Positions 35,291 through 43,807 of a DNA stretch of 64,000 bases are shown here, in pieces (the first letter of the stretch is position 1; the number at the start of each line of letters is the position of its first letter). Source of the stretch: Leptospiraceae bacterium (GTDB lineage Bacteria > Spirochaetota > Leptospiria > Leptospirales > Leptonemataceae); assembly GCA_025059995.1 (NCBI GenBank), contig JANXCF010000006.1, forward strand, positions 62,001 to 126,000, written 5' to 3'. A program made the position numbers and the translations under genes. The notes below the pieces were generated by a model that was given only the letters and a program-made list of their open reading frames with translations, did no database searches and had not been told where the DNA came from.

Positions 35291-35962
35291 ATGAAATTAT
35301 ATCCCATCGTTTTAAAATTAGATGATCGAATTTGTTCCTTTGTTGGTGGTGGAAAATCCATTTATAAAAAAATTTATGATCTCTTACCATATTCACCCAA
35401 GATATTTTTATTAGCTGAATATATTATTGATGAATTGGAGGAATTGGTTCAAAATCAAAAAAAGATCATTTGGATAAAATACATTAACTATCAGATTTTA
35501 TTAAAGTCCTATTTGATTTTTCTTTCTGATGAAAAAGTCATAAAGAATCAAATAGAATATGAGGCAAATCCTTCGAACGAATTGGATACAGTCCTTAAAT
35601 TTGCAAAGAAGTATTCTAAGTTTGTTTCATTTTTGGATAGACCTCAGTATTGTGATTTTTACAATACCCATATTTATGAGAAAGATTCGATTTTGGTAAG
35701 TATCTCCACTTATGGGCATGCACCCGTTGTTGGAAAGTACATAAAAAAAAAGTTAGATGAAATTATAACTGATGACTTGATTAAACTGACAGAATTTTTA
35801 TCGAAATACCGTTCCAAAATTATCGCTCAGATCAAGGATTTTGAAAAGAGAAAGCAACTCTACGATCAACTTTTACAGCCATCTTTTTTGGAAGTTTTGA
35901 GAAATAGTGAAGATGAGGCTTTGGGGATATTGTTGCAATTGTTAATCCAATACTCAAAATGA
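35291..35962 (+). CDS. Siroheme synthase N-terminal-like protein (precorrin-2 dehydrogenase family)
   Basis: A 223-residue relative of Met8p/CysG N-terminal domains, which oxidise precorrin-2 with NAD and insert iron. It opens YPIVLKLDDRICSFVGGGKS, with the GGG nucleotide-binding loop and lysine. The catalytic-region motif is VSFLDRPQYCDFY, matching VNVVDxPxxCDF with Asp116. ISTYGHAPVVGKYIKKKLDE is the usual ISTxGxSP helix start. The middle segment is divergent and the usual ATDD region is not obvious. It diverges from a ferredoxin gene. The activity (siroheme, or sirohydrochlorin for B12) is inferred. Confidence 0.8.
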   Translation: MKLYPIVLKLDDRICSFVGGGKSIYKKIYDLLPYSPKIFLLAEYIIDELEELVQNQKKIIWIKYINYQILLKSYLIFLSDEKVIKNQIEYEANPSNELDTVLKFAKKYSKFVSFLDRPQYCDFYNTHIYEKDSILVSISTYGHAPVVGKYIKKKLDEIITDDLIKLTEFLSKYRSKIIAQIKDFEKRKQLYDQLLQPSFLEVLRNSEDEALGILLQLLIQYSK

Positions 35963-36013
35963 TATTTTTTTGTGGATTTTTTTAATTTTATTATGATTTT
36001 AGAGATTTTATTT

Positions 36014-36029
36014 TGGTATAACTATTGCT
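36014..36029 (+). promoter_or_regulatory. Candidate sigma-54 (-24/-12) promoter of the small heat-shock pair
   Basis: TGGTAT-AACTA-TTGCT places GG at 36015-36016 and GC at 36027-36028 with exactly 10 bases between, the fixed spacing of sigma-54 promoters. The TTGCT half is consensus; TGGTAT differs from TGGCAC at two positions. The start site would be near 36040, giving a leader of about 24 nt that contains the GGAGG site. A sigma-54 activator gene is present at 44841. Confidence 0.45.
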
Positions 36030-36063
36030 TAAATTCTAATCAAATCATTAAAAGGAGGTGCTT

Positions 36064-36471
36064 ATGATGTGGAATCGATGGGATGAATATTTATGGAACG
36101 ATGTAATAGAGTTCATGAATACTATAAATGAAACACTAAGAAGTCGGGAAAGATATCCGAAGTTTCGAGTCTATGAAAATGATGATGGGATTTTATTAAA
36201 AAGTGAAATCCCCGGTGTGGAACCTGAAAACATCCAAATAGAGTTGCAAGATAATAATTTGGTCATTTCGGTAGAAAAGAAACAAGATCAACATGAGGGT
36301 GCCACTTTGTTGAGGAATGAAAGAGAATTTGGAAAATTTACAAGAACCTTCCAATTACCCTTTAAAGTGAAGGACCAAGAAATTCAAGCTGAGTATAAAT
36401 TGGGTATACTAACCATAGTTTTACCAAAGGCAGATGAAGAAAAACCAAAAAGAATTGCTATCAAATCATAA
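36064..36471 (+). CDS. Small heat-shock protein (Hsp20 family), first of pair
   Basis: ATP-independent holdase chaperone. The product, about 135 residues, begins MMWNRWDEYLWND, and its alpha-crystallin domain runs from about 40 to 132 with KSEIPGVEPENIQIELQDN and the terminal YKLGILTIVLPK. A C-terminal IAI fits the IxI motif. I start at ATG 36064, five bases after GGAGG; ATG 36067 is equally possible, and GTG 36058 lies inside the ribosome-binding site. The second Hsp20 gene follows 10 bases later. Confidence 0.93.
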   Translation: MMWNRWDEYLWNDVIEFMNTINETLRSRERYPKFRVYENDDGILLKSEIPGVEPENIQIELQDNNLVISVEKKQDQHEGATLLRNEREFGKFTRTFQLPFKVKDQEIQAEYKLGILTIVLPKADEEKPKRIAIKS

Positions 36472-36481
36472 GGAGGTTCAT

Positions 36482-36970
36482 ATGAAATGGAAAGATTTAG
36501 TTCCATGGAAAAAAGAAAGCCCAGAATCAAAAGAAGAAAAATACGTAGCGACTAGAGATATTTTTGATACATTACAAAAGCGAATGGATGAACTTTTTGA
36601 AGAATTTGGTTTTTCTTCTCTACCCAGTTTTGAAAGAACTTTCTATCCAAAAGTAGATATTACAGAAAACGAAAATGAAATTGTAATCAAAGCTGATGTT
36701 CCCGGAATTGATGAAAAGGATTTAGATGTATCAATAACCAAAGATGCCGTGATCATTCAGGGTGAGAAAAAATATGAACATGAAGAAAAAGGAAGTAATT
36801 TCTATCGAAAAGAGCGTAGCTTTGGTTCATTTAGAAGAGTATTACCTCTGCCAGTAGAAGTTGATGAAGCCAAAATCGATGCTACGTATAAAAACGGAGT
36901 TCTCACCATCAAATTACCAAAAGTAAAAACCTCATCTAACGTAAAAAAAATCCAAATCAAAAGTTCCTAA
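36482..36970 (+). CDS. Small heat-shock protein (Hsp20 family), second of pair
   Basis: The ATG at 36482 follows AAGGAGG by five bases; a longer frame from 36434 is not needed. The 162-residue product has a 45-residue N-terminal arm. Its alpha-crystallin domain has IVIKADVPGIDEKDLDVSI and YKNGVLTIKLPK, and a C-terminal IQI provides the oligomer-anchoring IxI motif. Two unequal Hsp20 proteins in one operon may co-assemble. A terminator follows directly. Confidence 0.94.
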   Translation: MKWKDLVPWKKESPESKEEKYVATRDIFDTLQKRMDELFEEFGFSSLPSFERTFYPKVDITENENEIVIKADVPGIDEKDLDVSITKDAVIIQGEKKYEHEEKGSNFYRKERSFGSFRRVLPLPVEVDEAKIDATYKNGVLTIKLPKVKTSSNVKKIQIKSS

Positions 36971-36978
36971 ACTTCCTG

Positions 36979-37006
36979 AGCTGCCGAAAGGCAGTTTCTT
37001 TTTTTA
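36979..37006 (+). terminator. Rho-independent terminator after the Hsp20 pair
   Basis: CTGCC (36981-36985) and GGCAG (36990-36994) enclose a GAAA tetraloop, with two more outer pairs, and are followed by a T-rich tract (TTTCTTTTTTT). It ends the two-gene heat-shock operon. Confidence 0.85.
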
Positions 37007-37054
37007 TTCAAAATTCTATCAAGAAATTTTATAAACTTACGAACTCTAAAGTAG

Positions 37055-38599
37055 ATGAAAATCTTTTTTATAAAAAATGATATTGAGGGAACTGCGTTAT
37101 TAGATTCGGTTCCAAAACAAAAAGCAGAAAATATAGAAGAAAAAGAAAAAGGAGGATTTTATCAACTGCTATTACAACAAACCCATCAAAATGAACTAAA
37201 AACAAATCATATCGAAAAACAAAATCATCAAAATCAAAACAAACAGCAAGAAACACAAAAAGCTTTATCTGAAACTGAAAAAGAAACTGAAGAAAATCAA
37301 AAAAAACAAAACAGAAAAAAGACAATCCATGAACCCAACGAACTAAAAGAAAAAACCATACAAGATTATTTATCTGAAGCAAAAGATAATTCTATTCCAA
37401 AAAACAATCACAAAAATGAGAAAGAAAAAATTGAAAAAAAGCTGGATTTTATTCCCATTGAAAGAACAGAAAAAAAGCTCCAGAATCAAAAAGAGCAAAA
37501 ATCACAACAGATAGAAGAGATAAAAAAGAACGAACCTTCCACTGAAGGAAAAATCTTTGAAAAAGAACAAAATGTTTTTGGGATACGAGCATCTCTTTTA
37601 AATGATGAGTTTAAAATAAAAATCAGTGCTTCTGTGGATTTTCAAAAAAAAGAATTAGAACATCAAGAAAAACAGATCAAAGAGAACACTTTATGGCAAC
37701 TTTTGAGTTTGCATAAAGAAAAAAAAGAAACAAAACAAGAAAAGCTCACAACAAAGGAACTCATTGATGAAATGTCAAAAAAAGAAATGCTTGTTTCCGA
37801 AAGACAAGAAAAAAGTAATCCAAGAAAACCTATTGAATCAAATGAAATCACATCAGCTCAGAAAGATAACAATCAACTCAACGTTTGGTCCAAGGAAAAT
37901 TCTATTTTAAGCGATAAAATACAAATCACCACAAAGCCAAAAGAATTAGAAACAAAAACTTTACCAAAAGAAGAAATACGTGATAAATTCTATGCTGAAA
38001 AAAACCCTCAACAAAGTGAGATTTTAACCAATCCAAAAAGTGAAATAAGAGATGTAATAGATAAAAAGTTTGTTTCTCTTGATCAAAGTCTCAAAGAGGC
38101 ATTAGAAGAACTCATTTCAAAAGCAAAGGTCCAAGTGGGGAAAAATGAATTTACGGCACAAATTCGCATGAACCCCGCCATATTTGGTTACATGTCGGTC
38201 AATATCAAATACGAAAATGGTCATTTGGTATTGAGGCTATTAGTGGATAATCAAGCTGTTTTTCAAAAACTAAATGATAGTGTGGAAATGCTAAAAAATG
38301 AATTTCAAAAGCATGGGATTTATTTGGAACAAATCCAAATTCGAATGAAAGAACCAATGCTTTCGAACTCAAACATGCAAGATTCAATGAATTTGTTTTA
38401 TGATACCCAAGAAAATTTTCAATCACCATCTCATCATAATCCCTATCTTGGGGATCATGAAAGAGAAAGATTTTCATATCAAAAAGAAAATTTTCAGTCA
38501 AACCAAGAATTAAAAATACAGAAAAATAAAGAAGAACGAACTGAAGATTATAACCTCATGACCCTTAATACACACCATAATATCGAACTTTGGGGTTAA
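37055..38599 (+). CDS. fliK: Flagellar hook-length control protein FliK
   Basis: Secreted molecular ruler that stops hook growth and switches export specificity. The 514-residue protein has a long, low-complexity N-terminal part rich in Lys, Glu, Gln and Asn. The C-terminal hook-length domain (about 345-450) has FTAQIRMNPAIFGYMSVNI and LLVDNQAVFQKLNDSVEML, typical of Flg_hook. Its position before flgD and flgE supports the call. The stop codon lies 6 bases before the flgD ATG. Confidence 0.9.
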   Translation: MKIFFIKNDIEGTALLDSVPKQKAENIEEKEKGGFYQLLLQQTHQNELKTNHIEKQNHQNQNKQQETQKALSETEKETEENQKKQNRKKTIHEPNELKEKTIQDYLSEAKDNSIPKNNHKNEKEKIEKKLDFIPIERTEKKLQNQKEQKSQQIEEIKKNEPSTEGKIFEKEQNVFGIRASLLNDEFKIKISASVDFQKKELEHQEKQIKENTLWQLLSLHKEKKETKQEKLTTKELIDEMSKKEMLVSERQEKSNPRKPIESNEITSAQKDNNQLNVWSKENSILSDKIQITTKPKELETKTLPKEEIRDKFYAEKNPQQSEILTNPKSEIRDVIDKKFVSLDQSLKEALEELISKAKVQVGKNEFTAQIRMNPAIFGYMSVNIKYENGHLVLRLLVDNQAVFQKLNDSVEMLKNEFQKHGIYLEQIQIRMKEPMLSNSNMQDSMNLFYDTQENFQSPSHHNPYLGDHERERFSYQKENFQSNQELKIQKNKEERTEDYNLMTLNTHHNIELWG

Positions 38600-38604
38600 A
38601 CGTT

Positions 38605-39180
38605 ATGGAAGTGGAATTACTAAAAAAGAAGTATTTTCAACAAAACAAGTCAGTAAACATAAAAGAGTATTTTCGATTTAAAGAATACTTAGAAAAAAAC
38701 AACTTACAGAATGTAGAGATTTATGATAAAGCAAAGACTCTTGGGAAGGACGATTTTTTGAAGCTACTGATTACCCAGCTGTCTCATCAAGATCCTACTC
38801 GTCCTTTGTCAGATCAAGAGTTCATTGCGCAGATGGCTCAGTTTTCAGCTCTTGAGCAAATGCAGAACATAGCAAAAAGTATAGAAGTTTTAAATTCAAA
38901 TCAGAACTTTGATTTTTTAGGAAAATTTGTTGTAGGTAAAGATGAGGTCAGTGGTGAAGAAGTATCGGGAATCGTTGAAGCCATTTTTAGAGATGAAGCT
39001 GGGGATTATTATTTAAAAGTTCAAAATGCAGCCATCAAAAAAGAAAAAGTCATTATGGTTTCCCTATCAAAACCACAAGATAACCAAAATACAAATCAGC
39101 AAATGTCAAATCCACTCTCAGAACAAAGCCAAAAAACCATCAAAGAATATCAAAATAACTTAATCGAAACTACGAGGTGA
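38605..39180 (+). CDS. flgD: Flagellar hook assembly (capping) protein FlgD
   Basis: Scaffold at the tip of the growing hook. I start at ATG 38605 ([11 protein letters not shown]); a TTG-started frame from 38590 overlaps fliK. The 191-residue product has the FlgD signature [19 protein letters not shown] and [18 protein letters not shown] at about 50-90. It lacks the longer C-terminal Ig-like region of enteric FlgD. flgE begins 4 bases after the stop. Confidence 0.94.
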   Translation: MEVELLKKKYFQQNKSVNIKEYFRFKEYLEKNNLQNVEIYDKAKTLGKDDFLKLLITQLSHQDPTRPLSDQEFIAQMAQFSALEQMQNIAKSIEVLNSNQNFDFLGKFVVGKDEVSGEEVSGIVEAIFRDEAGDYYLKVQNAAIKKEKVIMVSLSKPQDNQNTNQQMSNPLSEQSQKTIKEYQNNLIETTR

Positions 39181-39184
39181 TTTT

Positions 39185-40576
39185 ATGATGCGTTCGTTGT
39201 ATTCAGGTGTTTCGGGATTGAAAAACCATCAAATACGTATGGATGTGATTGGTCATAACATTTCGAATGTGAATACTCATGGATACAAGTCAGAAAGAGT
39301 AAATTTTATGGATTTGATTAGCCAAGAATTAGCAGGAGCTTCAGAACCAAAAGAAAAGATTGGAGGTATCAACCCACAACAAGTGGGATTGGGTTCTTTG
39401 ATCGCTTCTATCGATAAACTCATGACTCAAGGTAGTTTACAAAACACAGGAAAAAATACGGATATTGCAATCTCGGGAGAAGGTTTTTTTATCATTCGAG
39501 AGGGTGATAAACAATTTTATACACGAGCTGGGTTTTTTGATTTGGATAAAGATGGTTATTTTGTTCACCCAGGAACGGGGCTTCGAGTTCAAGGATGGAA
39601 TGTTCGTTATGATGATCAAGGAAATGCATTTATCAATACAGCTTCTACAATAGAGGATATTCGTATTCCCTTGTATCAGAAGAAGCCAGCAAAAGCCACC
39701 ACAGAAGTAATCTATCAATCGAATTTAAATCAAGCCGTTGAAATCGTTCCTCCTGATGCTACTGAAGAGCAGATTCGTGAATTTATCTATGGACCTACGG
39801 ATAAACGAAGAGGACATGCTACAACCATTTTTGTATATGATCCCGAAGGCAATAAACGAGAACTACGATTAGAATTCTATAAGATTGATCAAAATCTTTG
39901 GAGAGGTAGGGTTTTTTTAGATGATGCTGAAAATCTCACAGTTAATGTTTTAGGTCCCGAGGGTTTTGATACTTTTATTCCTGGAAATAACCAGTTTGAA
40001 GTTGGTTTTACAAGTGATGGGAAATTAGCTTCTGTTTCTGATGGGACGGATGCCTTAACTACGGGTGATTTGGATGTGTTCATAAGTTTTCGTATTCCTG
40101 GTAATCCTGCAACTCAAACCATACGCCTCAAATTAGGAGAAGCAGGAAACGTCAATGGCTTGACTCAATTTGCATCGGAGTTTACCACCCGTGCAAAAGA
40201 ACAAGATGGTTATCCCATGGGGTATTTGGAGTCGTTTTCAATTGACAATACGGGAACCATCATCGGCACCTACACAAATGGCATAACTGAACCTTTGGCG
40301 AAAATCGCCCTTGCTTTGTTTACAAACCCAGGGGGATTAAACAAAGAAGGAGAAACTAAATTTAGCTATTCCATGAACTCAGGAGAACCCATCATTGGTG
40401 AGGCTGGAACAGGAGGTAGAGGAAAAATCTTAGCAGGATTGTTAGAAATGTCGAATGTAGATTTGACCGATCAGTTTACGGATATGATTGTTACCCAAAG
40501 GGGGTTCCAAGCTAATTCCCGAACCATCATCACAACTGATCAAATGATTCAGGAAGTGCTTGGATTGAAGCGATAA
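39185..40576 (+). CDS. flgE: Flagellar hook protein FlgE
   Basis: Builds the universal joint between motor and periplasmic filament. The 463-residue protein has the N-terminal rod-like motif [20 protein letters not shown] and [13 protein letters not shown]. The C-terminal motif is [16 protein letters not shown], and [14 protein letters not shown] lies before it. The protein contains no cysteine. Treponema denticola FlgE forms a lysinoalanine cross-link between Lys165 and Cys178. Here Lys166 is present, and the residue 13 positions later is Ser179 (IYQSNLN). Identification is secure; the cross-link state is a question for findings. Confidence 0.96.
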   Translation: MMRSLYSGVSGLKNHQIRMDVIGHNISNVNTHGYKSERVNFMDLISQELAGASEPKEKIGGINPQQVGLGSLIASIDKLMTQGSLQNTGKNTDIAISGEGFFIIREGDKQFYTRAGFFDLDKDGYFVHPGTGLRVQGWNVRYDDQGNAFINTASTIEDIRIPLYQKKPAKATTEVIYQSNLNQAVEIVPPDATEEQIREFIYGPTDKRRGHATTIFVYDPEGNKRELRLEFYKIDQNLWRGRVFLDDAENLTVNVLGPEGFDTFIPGNNQFEVGFTSDGKLASVSDGTDALTTGDLDVFISFRIPGNPATQTIRLKLGEAGNVNGLTQFASEFTTRAKEQDGYPMGYLESFSIDNTGTIIGTYTNGITEPLAKIALALFTNPGGLNKEGETKFSYSMNSGEPIIGEAGTGGRGKILAGLLEMSNVDLTDQFTDMIVTQRGFQANSRTIITTDQMIQEVLGLKR

Positions 40577-40577
40577 A

Positions 40578-41576
40578 TTAATTCGTCAGCTCTTCTTGGA
40601 TAATGGTCTCGAATTCAGTGATGGGAACAGCCCCTGAGATTTTCCTTCCATTGATGAAAAAGGCTGGAGTTCCCGTTACTCCTAATCTTGTTCCTTCTTT
40701 TATGTTGTTTTGGATTTCTTCTTCGATTTTTGGATCCTTCATGCAGTTTTGTAATTCTGTTTTAGAAATCCCTAATGCCATTGCTTTTTGCTCCAAAGAG
40801 GGAAGTTTTAGGTCTTCTTTGGTTCGATTTTCTTTAAAAAGTGCATCAAAATAATCCCAGAATTTTTCTGGTTTCAATCGATAAACACATTTGGCTGCTT
40901 TGTGGGCATCCATAGCTAAAGCATGAAAATCCAAAGGAAAATCCTTAAACACCCACTTGATCTTATCTCCATATTTTTCTCGAAGTTGACGGGAAGTTTT
41001 TTGGGATTTTAAACAAAATGGACATTCAAAATCAGAAAATTCAACTATGACAATTTTTGCGTTCGGATTGCCTCTGTATGGGTCTCCTTTGATGTTTACT
41101 TCAAATCGTTCAACTGGTTGATAGAATTTGTATTTTTGCTTGAGTCTTGCTACTTCTTTGAGGATTTCTTCTTGAGCTTTTTCTTGTTTTAAATAACTGA
41201 AAAGTCGGAACTTAAAGTCTTCTTTGTTGATTTCTTGTTCTTTCACTTGCCCTGATTGTACAAGTCTTTTATAAAGTTCTTCTACTTCTTGTTCTGTTGG
41301 GTTTGGAGCTTGATCTTGTATCCTTTGGATGTATTGATCGATCGTGAGACCTTTTTCTTTTGCTTCTTGTTCGAACATCCTTTGGTGTGCAAGTTCAACT
41401 AGGAGATCTCGGACTCGATCTTCGTATTGTTTACGGATTTGTTTGAATTGTTCAGGGAAGGCTTTTTTTACATCTTCTTCTGTTAACTTATCCCCACCAA
41501 CTTTTACGTAGACGCTTTCTTCTTTACAAGTGGCATAAACAAAAACAAGTAATATCAAAATGATCCTTGTTTTCAT
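40578..41576 (-). CDS. Probable lipoprotein joining a SurA-like segment to a DsbA-like thioredoxin domain
   Basis: A 332-residue extracytoplasmic protein. A signal segment ends YATC, so Cys17 may be lipidated under the loose spirochaete lipobox. Residues about 25-150 are helical with LTEEDVKKAFPEQ and ERVRDLLVELAHQ-like patterns of SurA-type chaperone segments. Residues about 165-330 are a DsbA/DSBA-like thioredoxin fold with active site CPFC in SDFECPFCLKSQ and the cis-proline loop GVTGTPAFFINGR. It likely acts on envelope protein thiols. It is convergent with flgE, one base apart. Confidence 0.85.
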   Translation of the reverse strand: MKTRIILILLVFVYATCKEESVYVKVGGDKLTEEDVKKAFPEQFKQIRKQYEDRVRDLLVELAHQRMFEQEAKEKGLTIDQYIQRIQDQAPNPTEQEVEELYKRLVQSGQVKEQEINKEDFKFRLFSYLKQEKAQEEILKEVARLKQKYKFYQPVERFEVNIKGDPYRGNPNAKIVIVEFSDFECPFCLKSQKTSRQLREKYGDKIKWVFKDFPLDFHALAMDAHKAAKCVYRLKPEKFWDYFDALFKENRTKEDLKLPSLEQKAMALGISKTELQNCMKDPKIEEEIQNNIKEGTRLGVTGTPAFFINGRKISGAVPITEFETIIQEELTN

Positions 41577-41588
41577 ACATTCTCCTTT

Positions 41589-42575
41589 TTAAATAGTCAT
41601 AGTTTCTTTTTGTTGAAAATAAAAATTTTCAAAATCAATTGGTTCTCGTAAAAGAGCTAATCCTTCGTAGTCAGGTAGGCAAAATTTTAAATGAAAATGA
41701 TTTTCTTTGTTTCGATTCAACTCTTCTTGAAGATGAAGCAGTTTTTTTTGAAAATACTTTTCTTTGCTTTTATCATAATAAATCATGAGGCCTGGACCAG
41801 AACCAGAAAGACTCATGCCATAACAACCAATACCAAGCACATAATCTCGAATGTCCTTGATATAGGGAATTTCTGGATAACGATAAGGTTCATGCAAACG
41901 ATCAGACTGGAGTGCAAGCTTGAGGTACTCTGGATTTTTTGAATGGATATATTCTAACCAAAGCAAACAGCCTTTTATGTTTGATAAAGCATCTTCTCGT
42001 TCATAATGGGTTTTGAGCTTTTTTCGGCTATCACTTGTTCGGATTTCGAAGTCAGGAATTAATGCACAAAGACCTAAGTTCTCTGGCAATGACTTTTTGA
42101 TAAAGTGCTTTTGGCTATAGCAAAAAACCCAACCACCAATCCTTGCAGGAACTACGTTGTCAGGATGATTTTCCAAATCCAAAAAATTTTCTATTTCTTC
42201 TTCTAAAGTGAGGAACTGATTTTTTTTTTCTAATACTTTTTTTGCAATAAAGCTTCCAGCTACGATTGCTGAAGCAGAAGAACCAAAACCCTTGCCAATA
42301 GAGACTTCGGTGGCTATTGTCACATTCCACTTCGGGAATTCCTCCACGAAAAATCCTTTTTTTTGGAGTTGATTTTTGTAAGCCTGATAAATCAAATTTT
42401 GAGATAATACTGAATAGGGTAAAATTTCATTTTGGGGATCATAGATTTCAAAATTTGCCTCATCCGAAAAATCCACATAAAAGTAGTTATACAAATTCAA
42501 AGCTAAACCAAAAACATCAAAGCCCGGTCCCAGATTTGCAGAAGTTGCAGGAATACGAAAAAATAAAGAATTCAT
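41589..42575 (-). CDS. thrB: Homoserine kinase
   Basis: GHMP-family kinase that phosphorylates homoserine for threonine synthesis. The 328-residue protein has PATSANLGPGFDVFGLAL at the N terminus, the phosphate loop GKGFGSSASAIVAG and the C-terminal SLSGSGPGLMIYY. The length and motifs fit ThrB rather than other GHMP kinases. It starts 11 bases after the bactofilin gene. No other threonine genes are in the window. Confidence 0.94.
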   Translation of the reverse strand: MNSLFFRIPATSANLGPGFDVFGLALNLYNYFYVDFSDEANFEIYDPQNEILPYSVLSQNLIYQAYKNQLQKKGFFVEEFPKWNVTIATEVSIGKGFGSSASAIVAGSFIAKKVLEKKNQFLTLEEEIENFLDLENHPDNVVPARIGGWVFCYSQKHFIKKSLPENLGLCALIPDFEIRTSDSRKKLKTHYEREDALSNIKGCLLWLEYIHSKNPEYLKLALQSDRLHEPYRYPEIPYIKDIRDYVLGIGCYGMSLSGSGPGLMIYYDKSKEKYFQKKLLHLQEELNRNKENHFHLKFCLPDYEGLALLREPIDFENFYFQQKETMTI

Positions 42576-42586
42576 AAAGCTTATAA

Positions 42587-42901
42587 TTATTCCATCATAC
42601 AGGTTCCAATGAACTTCGAACCCGACTCAATCTCCAGTTCTTTACATTGAATGTCGCCACGTAAATAAGAATTCTTTTTCAATGAGATTTTGTTGTTTGC
42701 AATTACATTCCCTTTTAGTTTCCCGTAAACTTCTAAATTTATAGTTTTAATATCAGCATCTACTTCGCCAGTAGGTCCGATGATTAGATTTCCTTTAGAC
42801 TCGATTGTGCCTTGAAAAATTCCATCAATCTTTACCACATGATCGAATTTTAGGTTCCCTCGAAATCGTATATCTTTGCTAATGATTGTATGCCTTTCCA
42901 T
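42587..42901 (-). CDS. Bactofilin
   Basis: Small cytoskeletal protein that self-polymerises without nucleotide and often scaffolds cell-shape enzymes. The 104-residue product is almost all beta-helix repeats: GNLKFDHVVKIDGIFQGTI, GNLIIGPTGEVDADI and YGKLKGNVIANNKISL. It lies upstream of thrB, with which it is probably co-transcribed. A TTGACT lies about 35 bases before the ATG. Confidence 0.93.
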   Translation of the reverse strand: MERHTIISKDIRFRGNLKFDHVVKIDGIFQGTIESKGNLIIGPTGEVDADIKTINLEVYGKLKGNVIANNKISLKKNSYLRGDIQCKELEIESGSKFIGTCMME

Positions 42902-42985
42902 ACTTTATTTTGATTCTTTTTTTCATTATTTCTTAGTCAAGTGTTTCCGATATTTTTTTTTAAATAAAATACCTGATATAAAATT

Positions 42986-43801
42986 ATGGGATATTCAACG
43001 AAAGATTTTTATTATCAACTTTGGAAGCGAAAAAAACCTTCAAAAAGTTATCATCGTGCTTATGAAGCTATTTTGACGGATGGAACAAAATTCGAACTTG
43101 AGTATAACTTTATAAAAGAAATCGTCAAAATTGAATACTTCCCGTCAAATGAACAAAAACACTATATTATTCTCATCCAGCGGGGTTCGATTTTGCAAGA
43201 AAGAGATTTCCAAACCCAGCGTCCAGTATCGTTATTCTCTAAAATTACGACTTATCGAAACTATTTTTCTTATCTATATGATGAACAGGTTCTAAAGGCA
43301 ATTGGTGGTTGCTACGACATCCCAACAATTTCTTTACATCCACAAGCTTCTTCTGATTTTAAGGATTTGCAATTTCCGAAAAAGAAACTATTTAGCAAAA
43401 AAAAATTTATAGATTTCATAAAACGATATACAGCAGAAAAAGAAGAAAAACAGAAAAATCTGAAAGGACTAAAAAAAGCTCTATATCGAATGCCTGGGGA
43501 CTTGTTTGATGGCTTTGTGATTTTTGTTTTGTTTTATTTTTTTCTAATGGGAGAACTTACTTCGTTTCTTTTTAGCTTTTTATCAATTTTTTATAGCATA
43601 CTATCAGGATTTTTTGATATTTATATACGACGAAGGAATCCTTTGTTGGTGAAGACATTGATTTTGCTTTTCCCAGGAATTCTCATTTTTTGGTTTCAGT
43701 ATCAATTGTATGAGTGGGGGATACAAAAGCCTGCTTATCTTTATATGGACGTTTTAGTCCTTCTTTTTGTTCAACAAACAAAATTTCTTTTTGGTGGTTG
43801 A
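42986..43801 (+). CDS. Membrane protein of unknown function
   Basis: A 271-residue protein. The first 165 residues are soluble and basic. Residues about 175-270 hold four closely spaced hydrophobic helices, with an arginine-rich loop (IYIRRRNPLL) between the second and third. The pattern recalls RDD-type proteins, but I cannot confirm the motif. The ATG at 42986 has no ribosome-binding site. A TAAAAT at 42965-42970 would give a leader of about 9 nt. Confidence 0.7.
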   Translation: MGYSTKDFYYQLWKRKKPSKSYHRAYEAILTDGTKFELEYNFIKEIVKIEYFPSNEQKHYIILIQRGSILQERDFQTQRPVSLFSKITTYRNYFSYLYDEQVLKAIGGCYDIPTISLHPQASSDFKDLQFPKKKLFSKKKFIDFIKRYTAEKEEKQKNLKGLKKALYRMPGDLFDGFVIFVLFYFFLMGELTSFLFSFLSIFYSILSGFFDIYIRRRNPLLVKTLILLFPGILIFWFQYQLYEWGIQKPAYLYMDVLVLLFVQQTKFLFGG

Positions 43802-43807
43802 AGAAGA

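Noticed and set aside
35963-36063. CIRCE element for HrcA control of the Hsp20 pair
   Set aside because: No TTAGCACTC-N9-GAGTGCTAA-like repeat is present.
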